64,000 nt of DNA from Moringa oleifera (GCA_021397835.1 JAJFZO010000087.1:3224001-3288000), one strand, 5' to 3'; shown: positions 50,000 to 62,386, counted from the stretch's first letter. The notes: generated from the letters alone by a model not told the origin. Numbers and translations: made by a program.

Positions 50000-51480
50000 G
50001 TTAATGAACCAAATGTACGTAAAACTGATGTTCAATTGTCTGAATAAACTGATGTTCAATTGTCTGAATAAATAATCTTTCCTAATTACCACCTATTCTT
50101 GGCTTTAGCTCATCTGGTACTCAGCTTGATTTATTGCATGGATAAGAATCCATCTTATGTTAAACATAAAAAATAATCCGAACCATTTAGTTGGTTAATC
50201 AATTTCCACGTTAATTAAGGTTATTGGCCTAAGCTTAACCTAGGTATATGGAAACATATACACTGCTACAGTTTGTATTTTGTTTATGATTTCAAGCTGT
50301 CCAAATAGTCTATCATTATTGAGGAAATTGCTAAATCAGATAGATATAGCAATTTCTAAAAAATTAAATTTTTGATTATCTTTTGATTAAAAAAGATATT
50401 TAGCAATTCATAAGAAAAAAAGAGAAACCCTAAGAGAAAAAAATAGAAAATAGAGTCTCAATGTCTTATTTTAAAAAAAAATTCATTTTTATATAATAAT
50501 TTTATGATATCTTATATTAATTAAAATTCTTAAAAATAAAGTGGAGGAAAGATAAAATCTCTATAAAAATGAAAAGTAAAGCCATATTTTTAATATAATT
50601 TTTATACAAATAGACGTGCCCACCTCTGGTTCATCACACCTCTTAAAATTTAATTTTTTATAAATTAAATAAATTTAAATTTATTTTACTTGAACATTTT
50701 AATTGATCTTATTAAATATAAAATATAATTAAAATTAAAAAAATTAACTATTTATAATAAATAAAATAAAAACATATATAATTATTATGTATTTTATCAA
50801 ATTATTTTGTAGAGATAACAAAACTCAAACTTTAACCAATGGTATTCTTTTTTTGCAATTAATATATCATTTGAGGATGGACTAGAACTTCTTGGATATT
50901 GTTGCGAGCCCTAACCTAGCTAGACGACAGAATTGATGATCATTTGGGAGCCTTACCTTATCTAGGCAAAAGTCATCTTAAGTTTTGCTTCCTTTCACTA
51001 TCTCTCTTCCCTTTTCATGGGCCCATCGAAGTTACTGTTCTTGCATACATCCAATGTTACCTTAAAACTTTCTAAATCTCCATTTATTCTTACAGGCATC
51101 ACACACAGACTCATATAGAGACTTTATTAGTATTTAAAAACGTTTAAATTTAGTGGAGCGTGGGCTCCTCTAGTCATGTTCAACTTGAAGAAAGAAAAAA
51201 AAAAGATTTAACCCATGCTATTTTGTAATCGATAAGAAGAAGTCTTACCGTAATTAAGATTTCATCACTGAGCTGGACACGTCTAATAGGCTTGATAAGT
51301 TTACACGATATCTACTAGTCAGCTTTCAGTCTCTGATAGCGATTGCTACCAATCGTTCTGCATCGGTACATTAATCTGCTGACTTTGCTCTTTACTTTTG
51401 GAAATCTTGACCATTTCTGGTAACTGGGTGATTGTTATTCAACACTTTTGTTCTTAGTTTTGCTTGAAAGAATTGCTTTC
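50000..51480 (+). repeat. Patatin 3'-flank block, copy 1 of 3
   Basis: Includes GAACCAAATGTA, TCAATTGTCTGAATAAA, CTCATCTGG and, from 50985, CTTCCTTTCACTATCTCTCT and later GACCATTTCTGGTAACTGGG. The same pieces occur in the same plus orientation at 59088-59705, and in part at 54137-54450. AT-rich DNA is interposed in the middle of this copy (about 50330-50870). Confidence 0.75.
50025..50072 (+). repeat. Perfect 24-bp tandem duplication in the 3' UTR of patatin copy 2
   Basis: Two identical adjacent units (50025-50048 and 50049-50072), each starting CTGATGTTCAATTGTCTG. The related flank at 59120 has only one version, so this duplication is recent. Confidence 0.9.
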
Positions 51481-54136
51481 CATTTTGTTATTTGACAAAC
51501 TAATGCACAGTAGACACTTGTTTTCCATGCTAATTGTCTGGCCAAAACCCAGCTTGGATTTGGCAAAATATATGATAAGACCATATCTGATAAGCTTATA
51601 ATTACGTTATTCTCATCATAATCACACCAAATATCTATAAGATCAGGAGATTTTCAAATTTGAAACCTACAGAATAAGGAAGAATCCATATGGCACTCCG
51701 TCACTACTTCACGCCTATAATCTATTTTGCAGGTTTCAAGTCAGATTGGTTTTCAAAGCTGTATAAACTAATTTTATATGAAATAAAATTCAAATATTAG
51801 GAAACCCCTTGTGAGTTAATCTTTGATAATTGACTCACAGTAACACGCGGCAGGATTAGTATTTTTTAAAAAAGAAAAATCCCTATGGGGCCAAGTAGAA
51901 CAAGAACAACTAAAGTTGTAGCATATGATCCTTGTTTGTGAATGTCACTTAATGATGTAAGGATCAAGCATATGACGCATATGAGGTTTCAATAAATAGC
52001 AAGGCTAACACCAGGGCATGATCTCCTTCCCATCCCAAAGGGTATTAATTTATAAGTTTCGCTTTCTAATCCTTCAAAACTCTGGGGTCTGCAACTTGCG
52101 GGGTCATCCCATATCTAAGGGTCCCTGTGAATTGCCCACGCATTCACCAACAACATAGTGACTCGACGATGCATTCCTCGGATGACACACATGGCGATAA
52201 CAGCAGCTAATGGTTACTTGAGAATGTTACCTTCTTTATGGAACCTATAATTTTTGTAATTTGTTATATTTTAGTGTTAGCAATCTAGTGCCTAAGATAT
52301 AGCCGCAATCTTTGGATATAGATTCATGATAATTTTTTATTTGATTGAGTCAGATCATATTAATTAAAATAATTTTATATAGTTTTATTCTCCACGACTA
52401 ACATGATTCAATACATGTCCAAATGTAATGCATGTGTTATAGTCTTGAAAAATGGATTGCCAAGTGTAGTGGAAAGCCTTTGTATTGATGATTTAAGCAG
52501 TGATTAAGTCAGAAAATTCATGAACTTATTATTACTGCTACTACTACTATTATTATTTAATTTTTTTAATAAGATTTCACATTTTAATTATCTTTTTAAA
52601 GGTGATTTCATGTTGTCTTTGTCATTGGCCATTCTTCCAACTGCTCATAATCATCATATCTTTAATTTTCATCCTATTTTATTACTTCTTATTAGCTCCA
52701 CCTCTCGGTTAAGGTCGAATTATGTTGGAATTATTATGTTTGCACTTGTAAGTCCATAATTCATTTATTATATTAATAATTTTTTAATGTAATTTATGTC
52801 TATAATAAGATGAACACTTTAATTCTTATGCATGACATGCATGGGTTCATTAATCAATAACCATTTCAATTGAATCTGGTTGTTTTGGTCTAAGCCTATC
52901 ATCACTTCTATTATGCTATAAATAATAGTTTCATACATATTGTCTGAAAAACCTTAACCATTTCTCTTGAATGCCAATCAAAACTTGAGAGATAATTGGT
53001 AAGAAAAAGGAAAAAACACATTACCTTACCTTATTTTAATTTATTTTTGCAGGTATCGTAGTTGGATCATGAAGTTAATACATGTACGAAATCATTAATC
53101 AATTATTTGTGTAAATAGTAACCCTAAATTAATTAACAGACTGTTTTGAAGGGTTGTCATTAGCCAGCGTTGGCCTTTCAAAGTGACCGTTAGCTTAGCT
53201 TAGTCATCAATTTTTAAGATTATCCTTCGGTTTAGTGATCACCATTCATGATGATCATTAGATTTAACAATCACCACTCATGATAATCATTTAGCTTAGT
53301 GATTGGTTTTCAAGGCGATCATTAGGTTTAGTGATCACTACTCATGACAATCACTAATATTTACCGACAACTAAAGCAACGATCATTAATATTTAAAGAT
53401 AACCAAGATGATGATTGTTAATCTTTCATTTTAGCGATTATAGTCAGTCCCTATATATGTTATTTTTTTCAAATTTAATAATTAAATTTCTATTCGTTAT
53501 TAGATTTTTAAAAAATAATATAAATTAATTAAAAATAAATTTAACAATTGAATTTTAATTCATTATTAAATTTTATCACTCTGCCATTAATCCATCGTTA
53601 AATAAAAATTTTAATTCTAAAAATTTTATCATTAATTTATTAACATCTAATGATAGATTATCTTGATTTTTTTTAACCATTATTTTGAAAATTTTTATAG
53701 TGGTCTCTGATATGATAATCATTTTAACCCTAATCTATGTTGATCTAAGACGTTAAGTCAAACAGTTAATATAACTTATGTAGCACTTATGTTGACGTGT
53801 ACATTGACAAGCAGTAACACTCTAGCTGCTACCTGAACTCGAACTGGCGCAACCACAATCGGCGTAAGCTCGAATTCAACGTGGTACCAATCAATATTGT
53901 TTCAAAATAGTAAATCTCCTCGTAAAGGCCATAAGATCGTATCGTGCAAAAGCAGCTGTGAATTGGGATGCGTTAGATCCCGAATATGTTGAATCATGGA
54001 GTCAAGCTAATTTATGGGTTGATTGGCGACCCGTTAAATCTGTGAGCTTGGGTTCAAATTAGAGTGGGCCTTTGAAATCTTATTTACAAGCCAATCCCAT
54101 CCAGCCCTAGCCCAGACTGCAGAATTTCTGAATCAT
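51481..54136. other. Intergenic DNA between convergent patatin genes
   Basis: No recognised gene. It contains a degenerate minisatellite at 53196-53356, an AT-rich stretch ending ATTTTTATAGTG at 53702 that may be a CACTA-type end, and an unexplained 65-codon open stretch at 53868-54062 (plus) in DNA of higher GC. Confidence 0.4.
53196..53356. repeat. Degenerate minisatellite, about five units of 32-40 bp
   Basis: Units are variants of TTAGTGATCACCACTCATGA followed by TGATCAT. The core contains the palindrome TGATCA and recurs with mismatches. Confidence 0.65.
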
Positions 54137-54450
54137 TTGGAAGCTTCGCCTTCTCTTGGAAAAGTCATCTTAAGTCTGCTTCCCTTCACTATCACTCTTC
54201 CCTTTTCATGGGCCAGCAAAGTTACGAATTCTTGCATTACATCCAGTGTTACCTACAACTTTCTAAATCTCCATTTGCCATTAAATCACACAGTTTCGTA
54301 TGGAAAACTGATAAATTTTTTCGATATCTACAAGTCAGCTTTGAGTCTCTGATGGCCATTACTACATCAGTTTGCTGACTTCGTTCTTCTGGAAATCTTG
54401 ACCATTTCTCGCAACTGGGTGATTGCTATTCAACCGTTTTTCTTAATTAA
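54137..54450 (+). repeat. Patatin 3'-flank block, copy 2 of 3
   Basis: Contains CTTCCCTTCACTATCACTCT, TTTTCATGGGCCAGC, GTCTCTGATGGCCATTACTA and CTTGACCATTTCTCGCAACT. It matches blocks at 50985-51440 and 59269-59700 in the same orientation. It lies downstream of the minus-strand patatin copy 3. Confidence 0.8.
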
Positions 54451-54857
54451 ATTTCTTGGAAGAATTGCTTTCCAATTTATTAGTTGACAAACTAATACAC
54501 AGTAGATACTCATTTTCCATGCAATTGTCTAACCAAAGTTCTTATTATATATATAATATGGTAGATGAGACTTCGTTGTCATGGACTTCAATCCCAAACT
54601 TCTACCAAACGTGAAAGGATACATGATTAATCGAGCACTCGCCAAAAGGCAATAATTTGCACTATGATACTATGTAATAAAATAAATTATACTACAAAGT
54701 AAAAGAGTGTTTAGTTATTGTTTGCATAATTAGCATCAAGCTAGTGCTTTTATTGTTTTATTAAAAGTAGTCACGAATTTATTAGTACAGAGTATAAATT
54801 AATTTCTACTTGATATATGTATAGTTGAGACGTCTGAACCCACCAAATAAAGAATCT

Positions 54858-56796
54858 CTATTGCGCTGTTATTTTTGTTTGTTCTGTATTTTCATGCTTT
54901 CCAACAGGTGATCTCATGTCACGGAGCCGCTTTTCTTTGGAGAGTACCTCTGCTAATCTGCCATGTTAAAGGAAAAACGAAGATCAAATAATTAGTATAG
55001 GACTATGTTCATGAGGATATATATGGTAGCTTAATTAACAACGATAATGTAACTATGTACGTACCTTATCAGAGCTTCCTCGTTTGTTCCTTGGTTAGCA
55101 GGCTCACAAAGTCCAGTCTCTAAGTTCACCCTGGAAACTGGTTTCTTCAACAACTCCTCCCCAGCCTTCACAAGACTCTCCAAGTTCTCTTTGGTGGCAA
55201 TATCCACAGAAGCCACTTCTCCAACCAGCATATCATCCTGCCAATTAATTTCTTTCTCGTGTTAATCTCAAGAACATTAACATATGTATATACATGCACC
55301 AAATTCCATCGTTTTGTTTATAATTAGCACCTGAATTCGAAGATAATTGTCTTCGGAGTGAAAGGCTTGGAAGACAGTAGAGAGGTGGAAATCAACCATG
55401 TCGCTGCTGGCTTGAGTGAAGACGTCGATCAAGGGAGTTGAATCGTCATTTGTTAACCATCCCAGGACGCCCCACTTAGCTGCTTCATGAGCACTGAACT
55501 TCTTCTCATATTTGCGCGAACCAGTCCCCAGTGAAATCAACAGAAACCTACGGTAGTCGTTTGGCTTTATAGGGAAGTAGTCAGGGCTCCCTTTGTTAAT
55601 CTCTTTGGTCACCTCACTTATGGCTACTAAAGCCTGAAAAGCATTGAATAAGTCTAAGACTTAATATCACTTCAGGAGTACTTCGTATAAGAATTAATAG
55701 AATTGAATTTGTTCACTTACTGGATTATTGGCAACAACACCACCGTCGATGAGATTGAATTCTTTTACTCTCCCGGCGGAGTTGTCTTTGGTTTCGAAGC
55801 GATGGGCTGGGAGATAAGTTGGAGCAGCGGAGGTTCCAATGCAGATATCAGAGAGCAAGGCGTCCAGGCTAGGGTTCTTCTTAACCTAAATTCACCATGG
55901 ACACAGACACAGCACACCTACTTTCAGCTTTTTCTTATCCGTCATTAAAAAGACCAAGTCTAAGAGGAGTAATGCTTATGTTACTGGACCTCATAGGAGG
56001 AGAAGATGGTTGGCTGGAGGTGCTTGATGTCAAAAGTTGGGATGACAACGTTTGTTAATGTCTGATGTAATCGTGACTCTCCTAGCTTCTCCTCGACAAG
56101 TTTGTGTAAGTATTTCCCGTCGTATTTTGGTCCTGTTAGAGACTTCACTAAGTTTGCAGCAGAAGCAAACGGAGATCTATCGTTCAACAACAAGAGATAA
56201 GATAATCTCATCTTAGTGAACACAGGTGTATCACATTTTATGCAAGCATCGGTAGGTATTGAGTGCATTGTCTGAATCATTACCTGTCTTGAGGAAAGAT
56301 TTTAGGACAGTGATCAAGATAAAAGTCTTTAATGTCTTTTGCAGCAAACAAGGGGCGATTCTGCTCGTCTGGGGCGGTGAGCATGGCCGTAACCAGGCCA
56401 CCTGTGCTAGTTCCTGCCATGACATCAAAGTAGTCTGCAAGCCTTGCTTCCTCCCCGTCCAGCTTCTGTTCATGCATAGATACAGCAAAAAAAAGTTAAT
56501 AAAAAACATATGAAATACTTCTACATATAACAATCCCGGTAATAATCAAGCAAGACTACATGTAAATGTATAAAATAGGAATTCAGAAGAATCAAACTGA
56601 GTACTGGGCAGTGCATCCAGTGCACGGAGTTAAGGCATAGCCCATGGAAAGCCTTCATGAGTACCTGCAGCTGAGACTCCAAGAAGCTAAGAATGGTGCC
56701 TGGGATGATCCCTCTAATCCCACCACCATCAATGGTAAGCACAGTGATCAGGTTTCCATAAGTTGGAGGCTGTAAGGGTGACCTTGGAGTTTCCAT
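54858..56796 (-). CDS. Patatin-like phospholipase C (copy 3), 7 exons, 413 aa
   Basis: Exons on minus: 56796-56665, 56465-56284, 56176-55990, 55885-55721, 55633-55331, 55237-55065, 54957-54858 (1242 nt). Same exon phases as the other copies. Motifs: [10 protein letters not shown] (oxyanion; Thr replaces the usual Ser before Ile), GTSTGG (Ser64), [11 protein letters not shown] (Asp214). The catalytic part is nearly the same as copy 4. The C-terminus after [18 protein letters not shown] differs from copy 4. No signal peptide. ATG at 56796 was chosen because an in-frame stop (TAG) precedes it by five codons. Confidence 0.93.
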
Positions 56797-56930
56797 GAGA
56801 AAATTTGGCTAAGAAACAATTAAGGCAATTTAGCTAGTTTGGGGAGCCTAATATATCTAACAGAGAGAAATTAATTAAGAGCACTGAAATTGTTTAAAGC
56901 AGTACATCTTCTGTTGAGGAATCCAATGGC

Positions 56931-56937
56931 ATTTATA
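56931..56937 (-). promoter_or_regulatory. TATA box of patatin copy 3
   Basis: TATAAAT on the minus strand, 141 bases before the ATG measured from the first T at 56937. The matching position in copy 4 has the same motif within CTATAAAT. Confidence 0.65.
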
Positions 56938-57117
56938 GACAACCATTTCCCATTAAGCTTGGAAAAGTTCAGTCACCCAATAAAAGGAAAACCAAAAAAG
57001 AGACGAAGTTTGACCAATTTTGTAACCACTTCAATAAAAGTCAGACTCCAATTCTATTGGATGCAGTAGCTTTCTTTCAAGCTGCAGCTCTGAAATTTCT
57101 TGGGCATGGTTGAAATT

Positions 57118-57130
57118 GGACTGCGTCAAA
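57118..57130 (-). promoter_or_regulatory. Conserved TTTGACGCAGTCC promoter element, copy 3
   Basis: Minus-strand TTTGACGCAGTCC about 330 bases before the ATG. Contains a W-box core (TTGAC) overlapping a TGACG (TGA-factor) core. Identical in the promoter of copy 4; TTTGACGCA also in the promoter of copy 1. Confidence 0.5.
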
Positions 57131-57429
57131 TACTTCTGTGGAACTCTTCTAAGATTCCGTATTTTCTTTTCTTATGGCAAAAAAGAAAATACTTATGTAG
57201 CTATAGAAGAAGCAAGTACTATTTAGGCTAGCTTTTAATGCTTAGAAATGAATGAAGTTTCAACAAAGTGAACGCATGATAGCCATGTATGCTATACAGG
57301 GGCAGCGACGACAAGTAAACCACGTTGGAAGACATTGATCATTAGCGACCTGAATCTGGTTTCGAAGAAATTGATGAATAGTTAAATGGAAAACGTCAAC
57401 ACGCTGCACTGACTAATACTAAAAGCCCG

Positions 57430-57600
57430 AACTGCTTTCCTGCCACATGGACTGAGCAAAGAATAGGAGAGCTCGAACTTTCTTTCTTGCCAAACAGGTT
57501 GCACCGATTGATAGTAAAGCTCCAAACATTATTGCCGAACGGGCTGTGCTGAGGAAAGCTAGAACTTTCTTTCTTGCCAAACGGGTATATATTACATATT
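57430..57600 (-). repeat. Short repeated motif AACTTTCTTTCTTGCCAAAC
   Basis: The motif with a preceding AGCTC or AGCTAG occurs at about 57476 and 57563, with a degenerate third copy near 57431. Related copies are at about 62908 and 62955 upstream of copy 4. It is part of the duplicated distal promoter. Confidence 0.65.
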
Positions 57601-59087
57601 GTATATTTACTTGATGATATATATAATTGAGGGAAGGAAGAAAGCTTCAAAATTGAACATTTCTTGTGAAGAGTTTAAGGTTTAAAATATAAAAAGGCTT
57701 TTTGAAGTATACATGCATTAATCATTTAGGCTAGTGATCAATTTCACCAAGACCTAAGACAGTGACTTACCACCTTCAAGAAATCCTGAGTGTTTGCAGT
57801 CTATATTAACAATAGGTAAACAACTGCGTTGGTCCACAAGTATCTTTGGCTTTGCACATCTTCCCTTTTTGATTTTCTTGAATATGAAGTTTCTTAGGGG
57901 GTTCTCAGCATCCCCATGATCAAAAAACAAAGTTGACGAGGTGAAGTTTCTCTTTCTTTTTTCCTCTTGTAAATTGACGATTTGTTCATTTTGTAATTGA
58001 TATGAAATAGTCCAATAAACTCCTTACATTACATGTTGTATCAAGAAGAAATCCAATTTATTGGTTATCAATCCAGAAATTATCATCTTTCAAATATTTA
58101 AAGTGAAAGAAGACTGTTATGAATGGGTGACAATTAAGCAGCCTAATTCAGGAAGCAACCCAAATGAATAAGGCAGCTCAACATCACCTCAGGGAAGCTC
58201 TTAGCCCAACGATGACCCTAGCCTTTCCTAAGCCTCCAAGCAACTGTAACAGTAGCAGAAGCTATTGAAATTTGGTGGCAACAGAATCCTTACCAGCTCA
58301 ATCCTATCCAGGACGAACTGCCCTGAAAATCCAAGTGTGATTCTCGATTATAACCGTTGAAGAAGGACAATTACCTCCCACACAGCTTTATATATGTCTA
58401 GGTATATTTTTTGAACCAAGCTTTTTCATTATTCATTAACATTTTGCTGCAAATCCATTACTCTTTGGGCATCCAAGTGATCCTTTGAGGACACACCATG
58501 CTCATCCCTTTCCAATTTTTGCATAAAAACAACCCAAATCCCAATTGGTCCCATCAAAACAAAAAAGTGCCATTAGAGTTACATTTTCTCTCACTAGCCC
58601 ACTTGGTCTATTCTCCCTTCTATCTAAACCATTTTTGGATATCAATAAATTGTCGCCTTTTGTGGGAAGTATAAGAACGATGAAAATAAACCTTTAATTA
58701 TAGTTTTTTTTTAAAAAAATCATTATTTGTTAAGTATGATTTAAAATTTATTTTTTATAATATATTTTCCGCTATATATTTCAAACGCGCTATATCACTA
58801 TCAATTACATAATCAAATAATTTAACGAGTGACAAATTATTACAAAAAAAAATATAAAATCTCTATTACTCAAATAGTTATTTTAGCACTTCATGCTTAA
58901 CGCATTTAAAAATCAAAATAAAATTAAAGTCCTACATGTTTAAACAATCAAGATAAAATTAGCAAAGTGTAAAATCCTAAATAGAGATCAAAGAGTAATT
59001 CATATCAATATTAAATCCAATATAGGACTATGATGTTGCTAGCACAAGCGCGCCTTCAGGTTCTTTTCTTTTCTTTTCTTTTCTTTT
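57601..59087. other. Spacer between patatin duplication units
   Basis: No gene recognised. A block of higher GC at about 58130-58380 has no family-like frame. The rest is A/T-rich. Confidence 0.4.
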
Positions 59088-59090
59088 TTC
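59061..59090 (+). repeat. (TTTTC)n microsatellite
   Basis: About five TTTTC units immediately left of the third copy of the patatin 3'-flank block. Confidence 0.85.
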
Positions 59091-59705
59091 TTGAACCAAA
59101 TGTAAGATCAAATATCAATTGTTTGAATAAAGATTCTTCCTTGGTACAAACCTATTTTCCCCCTTGCCTAATCTCATCTGGCACTCAACTTTATTTCCCT
59201 TCATCTTATGTTAAATTAACATGGAAAATAATCCAAGTATGCCATCACTCCGTGAAGCAATGGTTGCTTCCTTTCACTATCTCTCTTTCCTTTTCATGGG
59301 CCAGCGACGTTTGGTTCCCGCATACTTGCAATGCCACCTAAAACTTCCGACGGATCTATACAGAGAATTCACTTACGATTAATTTGACCCCAATTCTTTT
59401 ACACTTAGTGGGGACGTGGGCTCTAATCTTCTTAAAACTGAAAGAGAAAGCTTTTACCCGCACTATTTTATACTTGAAAAGAAGAAATCTTACTGAAAAT
59501 CATATATATAGAATTGTGGATGGGGACTGTTTCATCTTTGACAATTTGATCACTTGAGCTGGACAAGTCTAACAGGCTTGATACTTTAATGATATCCGCT
59601 AGTCAGTTTTGGGTCTCTGATCACCATTATTAGTCTGCTGACTTTGCTCCATACTTCTGGAACTCTTGACCATTTCTCGCAACTCAGTAATTGCTATTCA
59701 ATTTT
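59088..59705 (+). repeat. Patatin 3'-flank block, copy 3 of 3
   Basis: Starts with TTGAACCAAATGTAAGATC and includes TTTGAATAAAGATTCTTCC, CTTTCACTATCTCTCTTTCC and GACCATTTCTCGCAACTCAG. It matches the 3' flank of plus-strand patatin copy 2 in the same orientation, although here the adjacent gene (copy 4) is on the minus strand. Confidence 0.8.
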
Positions 59706-60251
59706 TATATTATTTTTTAAATTGTATCCTTTTTTCATTGACAAATTAACACACTGTAGACATTCATTTTTTGATGCAATTGTGTAACCATGTTTTTGGG
59801 TTTCTGTTCTGCCAAGATATGAGACAAACTAGCACGTCCCAGTTCGAGCATTTCATGTGAAAATATGAAAGGTAATTAGCCCAAAGGGGCTACAAATTCT
59901 AATCACTTGTCCAAAATTAGTTTGAGGATGATAGTTTTTCATTTATTTTCTCTCTATCTTCTGATACCCGAATTCTCCGTGCCTGTAAATTTAAAGCATA
60001 TCAATTACAGAGAATACGGTAGATGTCATTTCATAGTCACAGACTTCAATCCCAAATTTCTACTGAGAAGATAAACGGGCATGATAGATGCAGCATGCCC
60101 AAGTCACCATAAGGTAATAACTTGCATTATAAAGTGTGGTCAAATACATTATTAAAGGTTTAAAAGAATGAACTTTATTGTCTGCACAAGCACCAAGCTA
60201 ACTTCATTAGCTTATTAAAATAATTAAAAAAATTACATATGTATTAGATGT

Positions 60252-62240
60252 CTAATGGCCAAATGCGGCATCAGTAGTACTTAAATCATATTCATTTGTT
60301 CTCTTTTCCATACTTCCATGCGGAGATCTCATCTCACGAAGCTGCTTTTCTTTGGAAAGTATCTCTGCTAGCCTGCCAGGTTAAAAGGAAACAATAATCA
60401 AAAGATTAATATAGCATTATATGTTAATGAGTGTATGCTAGTAAATAAAGAATGATCATAATGTAAGTGCATGTATACATACCTTATAAGAGCTTCCTCA
60501 TTTGTTCCTTGATTAGCAGGCTCACAGTGACCAGTCTCTAAATTCACCCTTGAAACTGGCTTCTTCAACAACTCCTCCCCAACACGCACAAGGGCCTCCA
60601 AGTTTTCTTTGGTGGCAATGTCCACAGAAGCCACTTCTCCAACCAGCATATCATCCTGTAAATTAATTTCTCCATCGTATTAATCTCAAGAACATTAATG
60701 TAACAAAGAAAATTAATTCTCCGGGTACCCTTTGGTTTATAATTAGTACCTGAATGCGGAGATAATTTTCCTCGGAATGAAAGGCTTGGAAGACAGTAGA
60801 AAGGTGGAAATCAACCATATCGTTGCTGGCTTGAGTAAAGACATCGATCAAGGGAGTTGAATCGTCATTGGTTAACCATCCCAACATGCCCCACTTAGCT
60901 GCTTCATGAGCACTGAACTTCTCCTCACATTTGCGTGATCCAGTCCCCAGTGATATCAGAAGAAACTTCTGATAATCGTTTGGCTTTATAGTCAAGTAAT
61001 CAGGGCTCTCTTTGTTTATCTCTTTGGTCACCTCACCTATAGCGACTAAAGCCTGTAAGCCATTGAATAAGATCAAGACTTAATATGATCAGTACTTCAG
61101 GAGTATTTTATATATAAAACTAATAGACTTGAATGTGTTCACGTACTGGATTATTTGCAACAACACCACCATCGATGAGATTGAATTCTTTTACTCTCCC
61201 AGTGGAGTCGTCTTTGGTTTCAAAGTGATGGGCTGGGAGATACGTTGGAGCAGCAGAAGTTCCAATGCAGATATCAGAGAGTAAGGCATCTAGGCTAGGG
61301 TTCTTCTTCACCTAAATTCACCATGAACACACATTGCATACCCAACGTCAACTCTTCTTTATTCATTAAAAAGACCAATCTAGAGGAGTAATGGCTAGAG
61401 GAGTAATGGTTATGTTAATGGACCTCGTAGGAGGAGAAAATGGTTGGCTGGAGGTGCTTGATGTCGAAAGTTGGGATGACGACGTTTGTCAAAGTCTGGT
61501 GCAATCGTGACTCTCCTAACTTTTCCTTGACAATCTTGTGTAAGTACTTCCCATCATATTTTGGTCCTGTTAGAGACTTCACTAAGTTGGTAGCAGGAGC
61601 AAACAGAGATCTGTCGTTCAACAACAAGAGATAAGATAATTTCATCTTAGCGAACAGAGGCGTATCACATTATATATATAAGTATCGTTAGGTATTAAGT
61701 TCATTGTCTGAATCATTACCTCTCCTGAGGAAAGATTTTTGGACAGTGATCAAGATAAAAATCCTTAATGTCTTTTGCAGCAAACAAGGGGCGATTCTGC
61801 TCATCTGGAGTAGTGAGCATGGTCGTAACCAGGCCACCAGTGCTAGTTCCGGCAATGACATCAAAGTAGTCTGCAAGCCTTGCTTCCTCCCCATCCAGCT
61901 TCTGTTCATGTATAGACGTAGCACAAGTTAACACTAGTCCTATATTATGACATATATATGAGATACTTTTATATGTAACGAGCCCAGGCCGACGATAATA
62001 AAGCAAGAATGCACGTAAAATGTACAGCTCAGAGGAATTAAAAACCATACTGTGCGGTGCATGCAATACTGAGTTAAGGCATAGCCCATGGAGAGCCTTC
62101 ATGAGTACCTGCAGCTGAGACTCCAAGAAGCTAAGAATGGTGCCTGGGATGATGCCTCTGATCCCACCACCGTCAATGCTAAGCACAGTGATTAGGTTTC
62201 CATAATTTGGAGGCTGTAAGGGTGACCTTGGAGATGCCAT
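60252..62240 (-). CDS. Patatin-like phospholipase D (copy 4), 7 exons, 420 aa
   Basis: Exons on minus: 62240-62109, 61901-61720, 61610-61424, 61311-61147, 61052-60750, 60655-60483, 60372-60252 (1263 nt). Motifs: [10 protein letters not shown] (oxyanion), GTSTGG (Ser64), [11 protein letters not shown] (Asp214). Close paralogue of copy 3 within a 5.4 kb direct duplication. Differences include [11 protein letters not shown] against [11 protein letters not shown] in copy 3 and a different C-terminal tail after LREMRSPHG. No signal peptide; a cytosolic lipid acyl hydrolase is expected. The frame is open above the ATG, but the upstream codon at 62255 is TTG, so 62240 is the start. Confidence 0.93.
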
Positions 62241-62386
62241 CAGAAAATTTGCCAAGAAATAATTAAGGCAGAGACAACGTGGAGGATATAGGTAGTTTGG
62301 AGAGCCTAATTAACAGAGAAATTAAGATCACTGAAATTGATTTAAAATATAATTAGCTGATACCTTCTCTTGAGTAATGCTAAGGT

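Larger units (their letters stand above)
54137..57600. repeat. Segmental duplication, unit 1 (patatin copy 3 with flanks)
   Basis: Matches 59269-63030 in direct orientation. Corresponding points: exon 6 start 55237 and 60655, ATG 56796 and 62240, GGACTGCGTCAAA 57118 and 62612. The shift grows from about 5.1 to 5.5 kb because of small indels. Promoter, gene and 3' flank are all included. Confidence 0.85.

Noticed and set aside
62240..62255. Longer N-terminus for patatin copy 4 beginning at 62255
   Set aside because: The codon at 62255 is TTG, not ATG; copies 2 and 3 start at the equivalent of 62240.
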